A stretch of DNA of 64,000 bases. Origin: JBBILO01 sp037444855. Its GTDB lineage: Bacteria > Patescibacteriota > Microgenomatia > UBA1406 > GWC2-37-13. The notes under the pieces were generated by a model. The model was not told where the DNA came from and did not search any database. It saw only the letters and a list, made by a program, of their open reading frames with translations. A program made the translations under genes and the position numbers. Shown here piece by piece: positions 17,002-25,790 of this stretch. Location of the stretch: the NCBI GenBank assembly GCA_037444855.1, contig JBBILO010000004.1, forward strand, positions 7,650 through 71,649, in the 5' to 3' direction. The first letter of the stretch is position 1. The number at the start of each line of letters is the position of its first letter.

Positions 17002-18399
17002 CTAATCTAAAGTTAAGCCTTGATCGATAAGGATTTTTTTAATTTCAAGTAGTTTTTTCCCAAGTAAGTTTTCATTATTGGCTTCAACATTTAGTCTGAC
17101 TAGCGGTTCGGTATTTGAACCTCGAAGGTTAAACCGCCAATCTTTATTTTCAATTGTTAATCCATCAATCTCAATGATTTTTTTATTTTGGTATAAGCTT
17201 TTGATTTTTTTAAACAAGTTAACCAGAGGTAGATTTTGAGGTAGATGATAATTAATTTCACCTGATTCATATGAGCTTTGAACTTTTTTCACTAGTTGCG
17301 AAAGAGGAGCATTTTTTTTAGAAATTAAATCCAAAAGAGTGATGATTACTCTGATGGTCGATTCTGCACCACCAGTTTCTTTAAAGTAATAATGACCAGA
17401 GGATTCACCACAAAAAAAGACATTATTTTCATTCATTTTTTTCGTTATTAGAGCGTGACCAACAGGTGATAAGATAAAAATTCCTCGATATTTCTCAACA
17501 ATATTTTTAAGATTATTGGTATAACGAACATCGGTCATGATAGAGCTATTAGGATAATGGACTAAAATCTCTTTGGCGATCAGTGATGAGATTAAACTTG
17601 AGGGTATAATTTGACCTTTTTCATCAACAAAAAAAACACGATCTGCATCACCATCGGTAGCGATTCCTAGATCAGCTCGTTTCTCTATCACATTCTTTTG
17701 AAGATCTTTTAAAGTTTCGAACTTTAATGGATTGGCTTCATGGGAAGGCATTCTTCCATCAAGTTGATAATTAAGTTTAATAACTTCGACTTTCAGTCTT
17801 TTCCAAAGTTCTTCAAACATTAAAATACCCATGGTATTGGCTGGATCGACAACAATTTTTAATTTTTTAATATTTGGATTAACCAACTCGAAGGCAAAAT
17901 CAAATTCCTTTTTGAGGGCATCCTTAATTTTGTATAAATTGCCTTTTTTTGTTTTTTTTAATTCGATTCTATCACTCAAAACAAGATTTTTTACCTCTTC
18001 CATCCCCATTTCTTTAGAAGCTTTATAAATTTTTCCTTGATGACAATAAAAAAATTTTATCCCATTCCATTCGGGCGGATTGTGTGAGGCTGAAATTTGA
18101 ATGCCAACATCTAACTGATTGACAATCGTCGAAAAATAAACTGTAGGTGTTGGCACCATTCCAAACGAGTAAACGTTGCCGCCCATTTCTAGGAGAGAAT
18201 TAATTGATTGATCGTAAAGTTTGAATGATGATAATCTCATGTCGTAGCCTATTCCCACCTTCAAGACCTCTTTTTTTAATTTATGAGAAAAATAAAAGTA
18301 GATTGTTTTAATAATTTTTTTGATTACTTGTTCATTAATATCTATTGGATAAATTCCACGAATGTCATAGGCTTTAAAAATATTGGGATTAATTTTCAT
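17002..18399 (-). CDS. Phosphomannomutase/phosphoglucomutase
   Basis: Alpha-D-phosphohexomutase that interconverts hexose 6- and 1-phosphates and feeds nucleotide-sugar synthesis together with GalU (58186). It has 465 aa with all four expected motifs: phosphoserine loop 'ISASHNPPEWNGIKF', metal loop 'DGDADR', sugar-binding 'GESSGHYYF' and the phosphate-binding C-terminal 'RGSNTEPLVRLNVEA'. The specificity (Man or Glc) cannot be read from sequence. It follows holA by 9 bases. Confidence 0.94.
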   Translation of the reverse strand: MKINPNIFKAYDIRGIYPIDINEQVIKKIIKTIYFYFSHKLKKEVLKVGIGYDMRLSSFKLYDQSINSLLEMGGNVYSFGMVPTPTVYFSTIVNQLDVGIQISASHNPPEWNGIKFFYCHQGKIYKASKEMGMEEVKNLVLSDRIELKKTKKGNLYKIKDALKKEFDFAFELVNPNIKKLKIVVDPANTMGILMFEELWKRLKVEVIKLNYQLDGRMPSHEANPLKFETLKDLQKNVIEKRADLGIATDGDADRVFFVDEKGQIIPSSLISSLIAKEILVHYPNSSIMTDVRYTNNLKNIVEKYRGIFILSPVGHALITKKMNENNVFFCGESSGHYYFKETGGAESTIRVIITLLDLISKKNAPLSQLVKKVQSSYESGEINYHLPQNLPLVNLFKKIKSLYQNKKIIEIDGLTIENKDWRFNLRGSNTEPLVRLNVEANNENLLGKKLLEIKKILIDQGLTLD

Positions 18400-18408
18400 A
18401 CTTTTAAA

Positions 18409-19080
18409 TCATAAATAAAAAGCGACAAAAATGTCAAGTGATTCTTTTACTGAGTAGGGCGAGGATGATGTTTTTTGAGATTTTTCGATATTTAATAGGC
18501 CCTGATATGACTTTATTAATTTTTCTAATGGCCAATAATGGCTTTGTGTTTCTATTTTTTTTCTATACCATGTGTTTTTAGTCTTAATATTCCCTTTTGA
18601 TTTTACAATTAATAACTCCCTCACCCTTTTTGTTAAAAGATAAAAAAAAATATTTTCGTTTTTTTTGTCGATTATTTTGCTCATGAGTTCTAAAAGTTTA
18701 TTTTTATTTTTCGGTATAAAATTATCAAGCAACATAAAAATATCTTCTGTTATTTTAAATTCGATTATGGGAAAGTTATTAAAATATTTGAGATCGTATT
18801 TACTTTTCTCCTCAAAAATTAAAAGAGCAAAGTTTTTATTTTTATTGATTTCCTCAAGTTTTTTCATTAGTTTTTTGGATTTTGATAGTTTGCTATAGAC
18901 AAAATTACTACAATAAATTTTTTTTGATTCAAAAAGAGAAAGATCGGTGTCGTTTAAATCGATAATCGTTTCTGGGGCAAGCTCAATGATGTCGTAGTTT
19001 TTTGACCGATATTGATTTTTTAATTGCTGAAAATAATTTCTTGATGAAATGACATCTTCGCCGCAAATTATTTTAATCAT
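18409..19080 (-). CDS. holA: DNA polymerase III delta subunit-like protein
   Basis: Clamp-loader subunit that opens the sliding clamp. At 223 aa it is much shorter than the usual 330 or so. The N-terminal 'MIKIICGEDVISSRNYFQQLK' fits the delta start, and the C-terminal 'ELLIVKSKGN...YQGLLNIEKSQKTSSSPYSVKESLDIF' resembles the helical collar domain. The conservation is weak, so the call rests on this pattern and on the presence of the delta' (25765) and dnaX (51198) genes. The upstream 44 bases are shared with the divergent rpmF. Confidence 0.65.
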   Translation of the reverse strand: MIKIICGEDVISSRNYFQQLKNQYRSKNYDIIELAPETIIDLNDTDLSLFESKKIYCSNFVYSKLSKSKKLMKKLEEINKNKNFALLIFEEKSKYDLKYFNNFPIIEFKITEDIFMLLDNFIPKNKNKLLELMSKIIDKKNENIFFYLLTKRVRELLIVKSKGNIKTKNTWYRKKIETQSHYWPLEKLIKSYQGLLNIEKSQKTSSSPYSVKESLDIFVAFYL

Positions 19081-19112
19081 AAAAAAACCTTGTAATTTTT
19101 ATCAATTAATGA

Positions 19113-19119
19113 TATTATA
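19113..19119. promoter_or_regulatory. Overlapping -10 boxes between holA and rpmF
   Basis: TATTAT on the plus strand (19113-19118) ends 6 bases before the rpmF ATG. TATAAT on the minus strand (19114-19119) faces holA, with a longer leader and a weak AAGG site. Both are embedded in GATATTATATAAAA. Confidence 0.6.
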
Positions 19120-19124
19120 TAAAA

Positions 19125-19274
19125 ATGGCACCATTACCAAAAAGGAAGCACTCAACACAAAGAAAGGGTAAAAGGATCAAAACAAGAACTGTTTTCCTAC
19201 CTCAATTAACTTCTTGTAAACATTGCGGTAAACAAAAATTACCCCATCGTTTATGTCAATTTTGTCAAAAATAA
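19125..19274 (+). CDS. rpmF: Ribosomal protein L32 (bL32), zinc-binding type
   Basis: 49 aa 50S protein. The N-terminus MAPLPKRKHSTQRKGKR is typical, and the two Cys pairs (CKHC at 31-34, CQFC at 44-47) form the zinc ribbon. It is the first gene of rpmF-nusB-rnc-rpsP, separated from nusB by 3 bases. A TATTAT box 6 bases upstream of the ATG and the absence of a ribosome binding site predict a leaderless mRNA. Confidence 0.95.
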   Translation: MAPLPKRKHSTQRKGKRIKTRTVFLPQLTSCKHCGKQKLPHRLCQFCQK

Positions 19275-19277
19275 TTT

Positions 19278-19646
19278 ATGGATAGACGACACCTTCGTCG
19301 AAGGAAAATTGTCCAAATCCTTTATTCTTATGAGATGCAAAAAAATAACCTTTTAGTAGAAAAAGATGAATTTGTTATAAAAATTCTTGAAAAAAAGGAC
19401 GAGATCGATCAAATAATTAGTCATTATGCAACAAAATTTCCTATTGATAAAATTCCTAAGGTTGATTTCTCAATCCTGAGATTGGCGATCTATGAATTGG
19501 TTTATGAGAAAAAAAATTCATATAAAGTGATTATTGACGAGGCTGTTGAATTGGCGAAAGAGTTTGGTAGTCAAAAATCTTACTCGTTTATCAATGGTGT
19601 TTTAGGGAGTGTTGTCAAAAATCTCAGTCATGAAAGGCTATTTTAA
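19278..19646 (+). CDS. nusB: Transcription antitermination factor NusB
   Basis: Helical RNA-binding protein that with S10 (NusE) allows antitermination in rRNA operons. The 122 aa show 'RRRKIVQILYSYEMQKN', 'PKVDFSILRLAIYELVYE', 'VIIDEAVELAKEFGSQKSYSFINGVLGSVV', the standard NusB blocks. Its 3' end overlaps the rnc start by 17 bases. Confidence 0.95.
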   Translation: MDRRHLRRRKIVQILYSYEMQKNNLLVEKDEFVIKILEKKDEIDQIISHYATKFPIDKIPKVDFSILRLAIYELVYEKKNSYKVIIDEAVELAKEFGSQKSYSFINGVLGSVVKNLSHERLF

Positions 19647-20346
19647 GCAAATTGTTCGATTAGAAAAGAAAATTGGCTTAATATTTAAAGATAAAAAAAT
19701 TGTTTTAAATGCATTCGTTCATCGTTCATTTCTCAATGAACATAAAGATTTTCCTCTTCCCTCGAATGAAAAAATGGAATTTCTTGGCGATAGTATTTTA
19801 TCTTTAGCCTGTTCCCTTTTTCTTTTCCAAAATTTTCAATCCTATTCTGAAGGTGAATATACAGAGATAAAAGCTGCGTTAGTGAAGACAGAGACACTCG
19901 CTAAAATCGCTAAAAAATTAGATTTAGATGAATATCTCTTGTTATCAAAAGGTCAAGAGAAAAACGAAGGTCGAAATAACATTAATATTTTAGCTGGTTG
20001 CTTTGAAGCATTTATTTGTGCCATATTTTTAAATTTTGATTTTCAAAACGTTTACGACTTTCTAACACGAGCTTTTTTTGAAAAAGAAGTAGCTTATATC
20101 ATAAAAAATAATTTGTACTCCTCGGCAAAAACAAAATTACAAGAGCAAACCCAAAAGAGATATAGTGCAACCCCTGTGTATCAAGTGGTTGAAGAAAAAG
20201 GTCCACCACACAATAAGACATTTAAAATTAATGTTTTTTTAGGAAAGAAAAATATTGGTACTGGGCTTGGTAAGTCTAAAAAAGAAGCTGAAGAAAACGC
20301 TGCCAAAAAAGCGCTAGATTTTTTAAAAAATAATAGTATAATTTAA
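19630..20346 (+). CDS. rnc: Ribonuclease III
   Basis: Double-strand-specific endonuclease for rRNA and mRNA processing. It has 238 aa from the ATG at 19630, which lies inside the nusB end. The catalytic signature NEKMEFLGDSIL replaces the consensus NERLEFLGDAVL, and the C-terminal metal ligands are in 'CFEAFICAIF' (consensus FEALIGAIYL). The dsRNA-binding domain (about 165-235) ends in 'GKSKKEAEENAAKKALDFL'. Confidence 0.95.
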   Translation: MKGYFKQIVRLEKKIGLIFKDKKIVLNAFVHRSFLNEHKDFPLPSNEKMEFLGDSILSLACSLFLFQNFQSYSEGEYTEIKAALVKTETLAKIAKKLDLDEYLLLSKGQEKNEGRNNINILAGCFEAFICAIFLNFDFQNVYDFLTRAFFEKEVAYIIKNNLYSSAKTKLQEQTQKRYSATPVYQVVEEKGPPHNKTFKINVFLGKKNIGTGLGKSKKEAEENAAKKALDFLKNNSII

Positions 20347-20348
20347 CT

Positions 20349-20591
20349 ATGGTAGTAGCACTAAGATTGATGAGATTGGGTAAAAAAAATCGACCATTTT
20401 ATCGAATTGTGGCTATAGAAAAGACAAAAAAAAGAAATGGTAAATATCTTGAAAAGATAGGAACATATGACCCATTTGAAGAAAGTCCGGTTAGAATTGA
20501 TGATCAAAAATTCAAATTTTGGATTAACAAAGGAGCTCAAATCTCAAAAGGTTTAAGGAGAATTCTCAAAAGGCAAAAGCCTATTCATTAA
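20349..20591 (+). CDS. rpsP: Ribosomal protein S16 (bS16)
   Basis: 80 aa 30S protein. 'ALRLMRLGKKNRPFYRIVAIE' and 'GKYLEKIGTYDPFEE' are diagnostic. It ends the rpmF operon, 2 bases after rnc. The last 11 bases overlap the convergent pilO gene. No ribosome binding site; coupling to rnc is likely. Confidence 0.95.
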   Translation: MVVALRLMRLGKKNRPFYRIVAIEKTKKRNGKYLEKIGTYDPFEESPVRIDDQKFKFWINKGAQISKGLRRILKRQKPIH

Positions 20592-21294
20592 TGGCTTCAA
20601 AAGGATCTTCTCTGGCTGAAATTTCGATTTCTTTATTTGGATCTAATTGACTTTTTATAATTTTTGTTTTTGATAATATTTCTAAAATTAATCCATTATC
20701 GTTATCATTTATTGTATTTAACGTAAGATTATTAACATAATTTTTTTGACTATAGAAGGTAAGGTAAAGTTTTTTTTCAGCAGTTGAAGTCTGATTTAAA
20801 TTTTCAGGGGAATAATCTATTTTATCAATTGTGATTAAACGACCGCTATTAAAGCGATATTTTTTTAAAAATTCTAAAAAAGTATCCATATTGCCTATCC
20901 CAGTAATCGTTAACGAAACTGTTTTTCTGTTCCCATCGATAGGACCGAGATCATAGTTGATAATAATAAATCCTGTTTCATGGCTGAGATTTTCTAAGGC
21001 AGCAGTAATTGAAAAAAAATCTTCAGTATTTGGGATGAGGGAGTTCAGATATTGATTTATTAATTCAATATTAATGTTGCGATTTTTTAAATTTTTGGTG
21101 TACTCAATTAATGATTTTCTTTTTTCTAGTGATTTAATTTTATCTTCTAAAATTAACTTTTGTTTATTAAATTGATCGATTTTCTGAATATAAAAAAAAA
21201 TTATAAAAAAAATCAAAAGAATATTTATGAAAAAAATCAGTAAAAAAGAGGAGTTTTTTTGCAGTTGTTTTATTAAAAAATAATTAATTTTCAT
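20581..21294 (-). CDS. pilO: Type IV pilus inner-membrane protein PilO
   Basis: 237 aa: short cytoplasmic start, one membrane helix (about 16-37), a coiled coil (38-75) and a ferredoxin-like periplasmic-type domain ('LSHETGFIIINYDLGPIDGNRKTVSLTITGIGNMDTFLEFLKKY'). PilO pairs with PilN and links PilM to the pseudopilins. It is last in the operon, overlapping pilN by 11 bases and convergent rpsP by 11. Confidence 0.85.
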   Translation of the reverse strand: MKINYFLIKQLQKNSSFLLIFFINILLIFFIIFFYIQKIDQFNKQKLILEDKIKSLEKRKSLIEYTKNLKNRNINIELINQYLNSLIPNTEDFFSITAALENLSHETGFIIINYDLGPIDGNRKTVSLTITGIGNMDTFLEFLKKYRFNSGRLITIDKIDYSPENLNQTSTAEKKLYLTFYSQKNYVNNLTLNTINDNDNGLILEILSKTKIIKSQLDPNKEIEISAREDPFEAINE

Positions 21295-21868
21295 TATCTA
21301 TTTTTTTAAATTGACCAACAAAACTTATTTTATAAGAATTGGATGTATTCAGCAATGATGGTGACTCAACCAAGAATGATTCCAATTTTAGATTAACAAA
21401 ATTATTCAAAAAGGGTTCTTCCTCCACATAATCAAGAAATTCGATTAAATGGTTGGTATTATTAAAAGTTAATGTAAAATTGACCTTTTTGTTTTGATCA
21501 ATTTTCAAAGATTCGATAGTTGGTGGATTGGTTGAAATTTTTAGGGAGTCATTTATTAGATTATAATACGGATAAAAATTAACATCATTATTTAAGTTTT
21601 CTTTTAATTGATTAAACAAATTATTAAATTTTTTAAAATTTTCTTCAACGGGCAAATTATTTTTTATAAATGTTTGTAAATTTTGTTCTTGTTGGATTAA
21701 TACGTCTACCTGATTTTTCTTATAAGTAATAATGAGTAAAGATGTAATTAACAAAACGAAGAATAATCCAGTCGAAAAGAAGACAATTTTTCTAAACAGT
21801 AAAAAATATTTTTGATAAAGAAGATAATTTTTATGATGTGATAAAAGATTTATTTTTTTTATCTTCAT
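21284..21868 (-). CDS. pilN: Type IV pilus inner-membrane protein PilN
   Basis: 194 aa. The N-terminus 'MKIKKINLLSHHKNY' is the cytoplasmic segment that in PilN inserts into PilM (consensus INLLP). One membrane helix (about 31-48), a coiled coil, and a C-terminal ferredoxin-like fold. It lies between pilM (4-base overlap) and pilO, as in canonical pilMNO operons. Confidence 0.87.
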   Translation of the reverse strand: MKIKKINLLSHHKNYLLYQKYFLLFRKIVFFSTGLFFVLLITSLLIITYKKNQVDVLIQQEQNLQTFIKNNLPVEENFKKFNNLFNQLKENLNNDVNFYPYYNLINDSLKISTNPPTIESLKIDQNKKVNFTLTFNNTNHLIEFLDYVEEEPFLNNFVNLKLESFLVESPSLLNTSNSYKISFVGQFKKIDNEN

Positions 21869-22878
21869 AGTTCATAGTGAGCTAAATTAAAGATAAATTC
21901 TTCGGGATGATTGATCAAGGGTTGGGTTTTAATCGGAAATGGAATAAAATGATACGGTCTTAATCGAGATAAGTATGTCTCAAAATTTTTAATTTTTCCA
22001 CTCTGATTAATTAAGTAGATTTTGTTAATCGAAGAAAATTCATATTTTTTTTTAATCGTGTATATGAAGATATCGATGTTTTTCATCAATTCATCGAATA
22101 CCGGTAAAAAAATTTTTTCAAAGTCGACAGACGCTTTCTCGGAAAGACCGATATTAATTAGTGTTTCATAAGCTTTTTGATCATTAAAATTAAAATTAAG
22201 ATTTAATTCCTTTAGGAATAGATTGAGACCAACTTTAACTTTGTATAAATCAACAATTAGTTTCAGTTCCGGATGATAAAAGTAAAAAAAACTTGATATA
22301 AAGCCAAAATTAAAAAAAATACAAGGCTCTTTTTCTAAAAAAAAGCGATCATTGTTGATCAATCGCACTAAAGCGCTAATCTCATTTTCTAATACTTCAG
22401 GAACCAGACCGGCGGCTTCGATAAAATGGGTTAAATATTCAATTAAATCGTAAGTAGAGGCAACAATTAAAATCTTCTTTTTATTTTGTTTTTTATCTTC
22501 TTTTAAAATAGCGAGATCAACAGCGACTTGATCAATTGAGATAGGGATGATTTGATCAGCTTGATATTTTACGGCTGATATCAATTCTTTTTCGGGTAAA
22601 TATGGAAAATCGATGATCTCACTAAAAGTATATTCATCTGGGATAACTAATCGAACGTTATTAATATTAGAATTAATTTTTTTAACGGCCGCTTCAATAA
22701 GTTGTGCTTGATTAACAAGGATTTTTTCTGAAAAATTTAAAAAAAAAGGGGTGTCGTTGTTTGCTTCGTATAATTTATAGATTTTAAACGGATTTTTTTT
22801 ATCAGCTAAATCTACAGAATATTCTGTCAGACGAAATAAATTTTCTGTTAAATGAAGAGATAATTCTGTGGTTTTCAT
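21865..22878 (-). CDS. pilM: Type IV pilus assembly ATPase-like protein PilM
   Basis: 337 aa from the ATG at 22876-22878 ('MKTTELSLHLTENLFRL'). It has an actin-like fold with 'FPYLPEKELISAVKYQADQIIP', typical of PilM, and 'CIFFNFGFISSFFYFY' in place of the phosphate-2 loop, which is degenerate. It sits on the cytoplasmic side and binds the PilN N-terminus. The frame is open 13 residues further upstream but this start matches the family. Confidence 0.87.
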   Translation of the reverse strand: MKTTELSLHLTENLFRLTEYSVDLADKKNPFKIYKLYEANNDTPFFLNFSEKILVNQAQLIEAAVKKINSNINNVRLVIPDEYTFSEIIDFPYLPEKELISAVKYQADQIIPISIDQVAVDLAILKEDKKQNKKKILIVASTYDLIEYLTHFIEAAGLVPEVLENEISALVRLINNDRFFLEKEPCIFFNFGFISSFFYFYHPELKLIVDLYKVKVGLNLFLKELNLNFNFNDQKAYETLINIGLSEKASVDFEKIFLPVFDELMKNIDIFIYTIKKKYEFSSINKIYLINQSGKIKNFETYLSRLRPYHFIPFPIKTQPLINHPEEFIFNLAHYEL

Positions 22879-22913
22879 TTTAATATTAAGTATTAAAAAT
22901 AAATCATTGATAG

Positions 22914-23507
22914 TCAATAGCTTCTTAGTTTAACAAAAGTTGAATAAGTCATCTTAGCGTTTTCCTCAACCTGATTCTGATTATTGATACTGCAGTTAGT
23001 TTGATTTTGAGCAGTTTTATAGCAAATAGTAAACAGAATTCCAACAATCGGCGAAGAATAAGACTGGTTTTGATAACAAGTTAGGGTGAAATCACTAATA
23101 AAAGTTTTATCATTGTTTAAAGCAACGATACCGACGCTTGGAAGAGAAGAAGATGAGGCAATATAACCATCTGAGTTATCGCACGTTGTCCCGGAACTTG
23201 ATTGGCAAAACCGAAAATATGTTCCTTGTTTATCAAGAAAATAATTATTAGCGGTGATATCTTGAATTGATAAACAATCGATAGGGCTAGGAGGAGGGTT
23301 ATTGTGAATACTTACCGCTCGATTAATAATTAAATTTTTCATTGTGTTTAAAATATAATCACCCTGGCGTTTGACTTCAAGCGCACGGTAGATTTTTATT
23401 TGCTGTCTTAATAAAACGTAAAAAATATTAAATAAAATAGGAAGGGAAAGACCGATAACACCAATAACGATGAGCATCTCAATTATAGTAAAACCTTTCC
23501 CTTTCAT
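22914..23507 (-). CDS. Minor pseudopilin (GspJ/PilW-like)
   Basis: 197 aa from the ATG at 23505-23507, with prepilin signal GKG|FTIIEMLIVIGVIG. The variable C-terminal head contains about seven Cys. The upstream open frame is a shadow running through the previous pseudopilin. The start lies 2 bases after the end of that gene, so the two are probably coupled. Confidence 0.85.
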   Translation of the reverse strand: MKGKGFTIIEMLIVIGVIGLSLPILFNIFYVLLRQQIKIYRALEVKRQGDYILNTMKNLIINRAVSIHNNPPPSPIDCLSIQDITANNYFLDKQGTYFRFCQSSSGTTCDNSDGYIASSSSLPSVGIVALNNDKTFISDFTLTCYQNQSYSSPIVGILFTICYKTAQNQTNCSINNQNQVEENAKMTYSTFVKLRSY

Positions 23508-23508
23508 T

Positions 23509-23976
23509 TTAATATTCCCAAATAGAAAAAATAGTATCGATTGGAACCGAAAAAATATTAATACCTTCTTGCCATCTGACGGTAACAGCAACTTTTATCT
23601 TGGTTACTGGATTATTGGTTAAATTGGTTAATGTTACCTCTCTTTTAAAGCGCCAATCTAAATTATAATCAGCGCAATTGCCTGAAGTTGGAAAACTGCT
23701 GTTAAGTGATAGACTGCTATTAAAACAATAAGTGATTCCAGTATTTGAGGATTTTGATACAAATTGATTCCAATCTTTCTCTTTTTGACCTCTTAACCAT
23801 TCTAATAATTGTTGGCCATAATTGACAGCAACGAGTTTGTTTTCCTGTGTTTTTAAGTTTCTTAAAGAATAGGTGGTGATTGAGACGGCAGTGATATAAA
23901 GAAGAGAAAGAATGGTTAAAAAAACTAAAACTTCAACTAATGTAAATGATTCTTTATGGTTGGTTGTTATAGTCAT
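23509..23976 (-). CDS. Minor pseudopilin (GspI/PilV-like)
   Basis: 155 aa with prepilin signal KES|FTLVEVLVFLTILS (Ser at -1). The segment 'VAVNYGQQLLEWLRGQKEKDW' resembles the PilV/GspI helix that follows the membrane part. The head has two Cys. Fifth pseudopilin in the operon. Confidence 0.85.
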   Translation of the reverse strand: MTITTNHKESFTLVEVLVFLTILSLLYITAVSITTYSLRNLKTQENKLVAVNYGQQLLEWLRGQKEKDWNQFVSKSSNTGITYCFNSSLSLNSSFPTSGNCADYNLDWRFKREVTLTNLTNNPVTKIKVAVTVRWQEGINIFSVPIDTIFSIWEY

Positions 23977-23995
23977 ATTTAATTATATTAAAGTC

Positions 23996-24532
23996 TTAAC
24001 AAGAAGTTAAATTGTTGTCTAAATTTATTAAGCCAAATTTAGAGATATTGATAGAAATGCATTTATTAATATTACTGTTTTTAATGGTTATTGTAAAAGA
24101 GTTAGCGTTGTTACTGAAGTTTATCTCCGAGGCTAAGGGTTGAAACCAAATATAACCGTTGGTTGGAAGAGAAGTGAACGAAAAAGAAATTCGATATGGT
24201 TGAATGTCAAAATAGGGATTACACGTTGAACCGCAACAGAGTCTTAGAGAATATTGAGATTGATTATTTTGATTCTGAAAATAGACTTGATATCCCTTAA
24301 AATCATTACAAATTCTGTTTGATACATCTTGGGCGAAAGTTTTTCTTTTTGCTAATTCAAGAACGTTGACTAATTTTTTGGCCTCCTCTTTTAATTTTTG
24401 TTCTTGAGTTTGTCGATTGAATGAGGCTAAACTTAAACTAGTAAGAAGAATAACTATACTGACACTAATGATAATTTCAATTAACGTGAAAGATGAAATT
24501 TTAGCATAAAATTTTTTTCTATTTTTGTCCAT
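23996..24532 (-). CDS. Minor pseudopilin (GspH/FimT-like)
   Basis: 178 aa with prepilin signal ISS|FTLIEIIISVSIVI (Ser at -1), then 'KEEAKKLVNVLELAKRKTFAQ', the GspH-type helix. The head has a CC pair plus further Cys. Its start overlaps the preceding pseudopilin by 14 bases. Confidence 0.85.
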   Translation of the reverse strand: MDKNRKKFYAKISSFTLIEIIISVSIVILLTSLSLASFNRQTQEQKLKEEAKKLVNVLELAKRKTFAQDVSNRICNDFKGYQVYFQNQNNQSQYSLRLCCGSTCNPYFDIQPYRISFSFTSLPTNGYIWFQPLASEINFSNNANSFTITIKNSNINKCISINISKFGLINLDNNLTSC

Positions 24533-24935
24533 AAGGTCCTAAACAATAGGTACAATTACTTCCGCATTGACCAACGATACAAGGAGTATTTGATGTTTCC
24601 AAATATGCTCCTAGAGTAAAATCGTTGGGTGAGATATTACAGTAGTAGAAGAATGTTGATTTTGGATCAGTGGGGATTTTTTGAAGATAAATATTTCCGG
24701 AAGTTAAATAAGTCAAAACATTAGAGCAATTACCGCTGTTTGAAGCGCTAATATAACGATTATTATTTGAGCGATACATTTCCAAAGCGGCTCTTATTTG
24801 TTCTAGATCGGCTTTTCTTTTGGCGTCGTGAGATTGTTTAGTGATTTGAGAGTAGGAAATAGCTGCTCCAGCAGCTAATAATCCAATAATAGTTGCGACC
24901 ACTAAAATCTCGATTAAGGTAAAGCTTTTTTTCAT
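24519..24935 (-). CDS. Type IV pseudopilin (GspG-like)
   Basis: 138 aa with KKS|FTLIEILVVATIIG (Ser at -1) and the GspG-type 'DAKRKADLEQIRAALEMYRSN' segment. The C-terminal head ends with 'CIVGQCGSNCTYC', four closely spaced Cys. It is a paralog of the next two upstream genes and of the gene at 10952. Confidence 0.88.
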   Translation of the reverse strand: MKKSFTLIEILVVATIIGLLAAGAAISYSQITKQSHDAKRKADLEQIRAALEMYRSNNNRYISASNSGNCSNVLTYLTSGNIYLQKIPTDPKSTFFYYCNISPNDFTLGAYLETSNTPCIVGQCGSNCTYCLGPYGQK

Positions 24936-24938
24936 ATT

Positions 24939-25322
24939 TTATTGTTGATTGCTGACACAAGGTGTTGGCTCTGTTTCTGTTGTTGCGCAGATTCGATAAC
25001 TTGTATTGGTACAGCCAGAACAAAGATAAGGATTATTTGTTTTTGGGTCAACAGGTACATTGGTAATGATTACCTGAGGAGGCGTAGGACAAGAAATAGT
25101 AGTAAACCTTCCCCCATTAGGGGTTGGGTATTGATAACCGCAGATTGAATAATACTGTTCTAAGGCATTTTGAATTGCTTTTAAATCATTTTTTCTTTTT
25201 GCATCGCGTGCTTTTTTTTGAGCAGTTGAATAAGAGGTAGCACCTAAACCAAGTAAGACAGCAATAATCCCAATGACCACGAGCATTTCAAGTAAAGTAA
25301 AACCTTTTTTTATTTTTTCCAT
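24939..25322 (-). CDS. Type IV pseudopilin (GspG-like)
   Basis: 127 aa with the classical KKG|FTLLEMLVVIGIIA signal and 'DAKRKNDLKAIQNALEQYY'. Six or so Cys in the head. It is 3 bases from each neighbouring pseudopilin, so the three GspG-like genes form a tight tandem array. Confidence 0.88.
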   Translation of the reverse strand: MEKIKKGFTLLEMLVVIGIIAVLLGLGATSYSTAQKKARDAKRKNDLKAIQNALEQYYSICGYQYPTPNGGRFTTISCPTPPQVIITNVPVDPKTNNPYLCSGCTNTSYRICATTETEPTPCVSNQQ

Positions 25323-25325
25323 AAA

Positions 25326-25790
25326 TTATGGTTGATTAACTTGATAATATTTACCTGAAGGACAAATTTCACCACAACTAATAGTACTCGCTTCAGGATC
25401 AGCCTTATTTTCGATGCAAGCACATAAAGTATAAGTGAGATTATTATTATCAACTAAATAATAATATGGAGTTGGAGCAAGAGGATCGCATGGGATTTTA
25501 GCCATATAGACAGTTGTTCCTGAAGCTAGTTGACTGTTACATGTACCAAAACGATTACCGGCAGTGGCTGTAGGATAAGCTATTGGTGATTTGTCTTGTC
25601 GATACATCTCTAAAGCCTTCTGAATTTGTTTCAAATCAGATTTTCTTTGAGCATCTCTTGCTCTTTCCCTGGCGCCCATAAAATTAGGGACCAAAAGAGT
25701 GGATAACCCACCAATAATGGCCATCACCACTAGAAGTTCAATTAAAGTAAACGAATTTATAGAATCAAAACGATTCATTATTTTTGGCAT
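25326..25790 (-). CDS. Type IV pseudopilin (GspG-like), first of the tandem array
   Basis: 154 aa with INS|FTLIELLVVMAIIGG (Ser at -1) and 'DAQRKSDLKQIQKALEMYRQD'. The head carries five Cys. The ATG at 25788-25790 overlaps the holB end; an in-frame ATG at 25776-25778 would leave a shorter leader peptide. Probably a major pilin candidate because it is first in the array, but this is inference. Confidence 0.87.
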   Translation of the reverse strand: MPKIMNRFDSINSFTLIELLVVMAIIGGLSTLLVPNFMGARERARDAQRKSDLKQIQKALEMYRQDKSPIAYPTATAGNRFGTCNSQLASGTTVYMAKIPCDPLAPTPYYYLVDNNNLTYTLCACIENKADPEASTISCGEICPSGKYYQVNQP

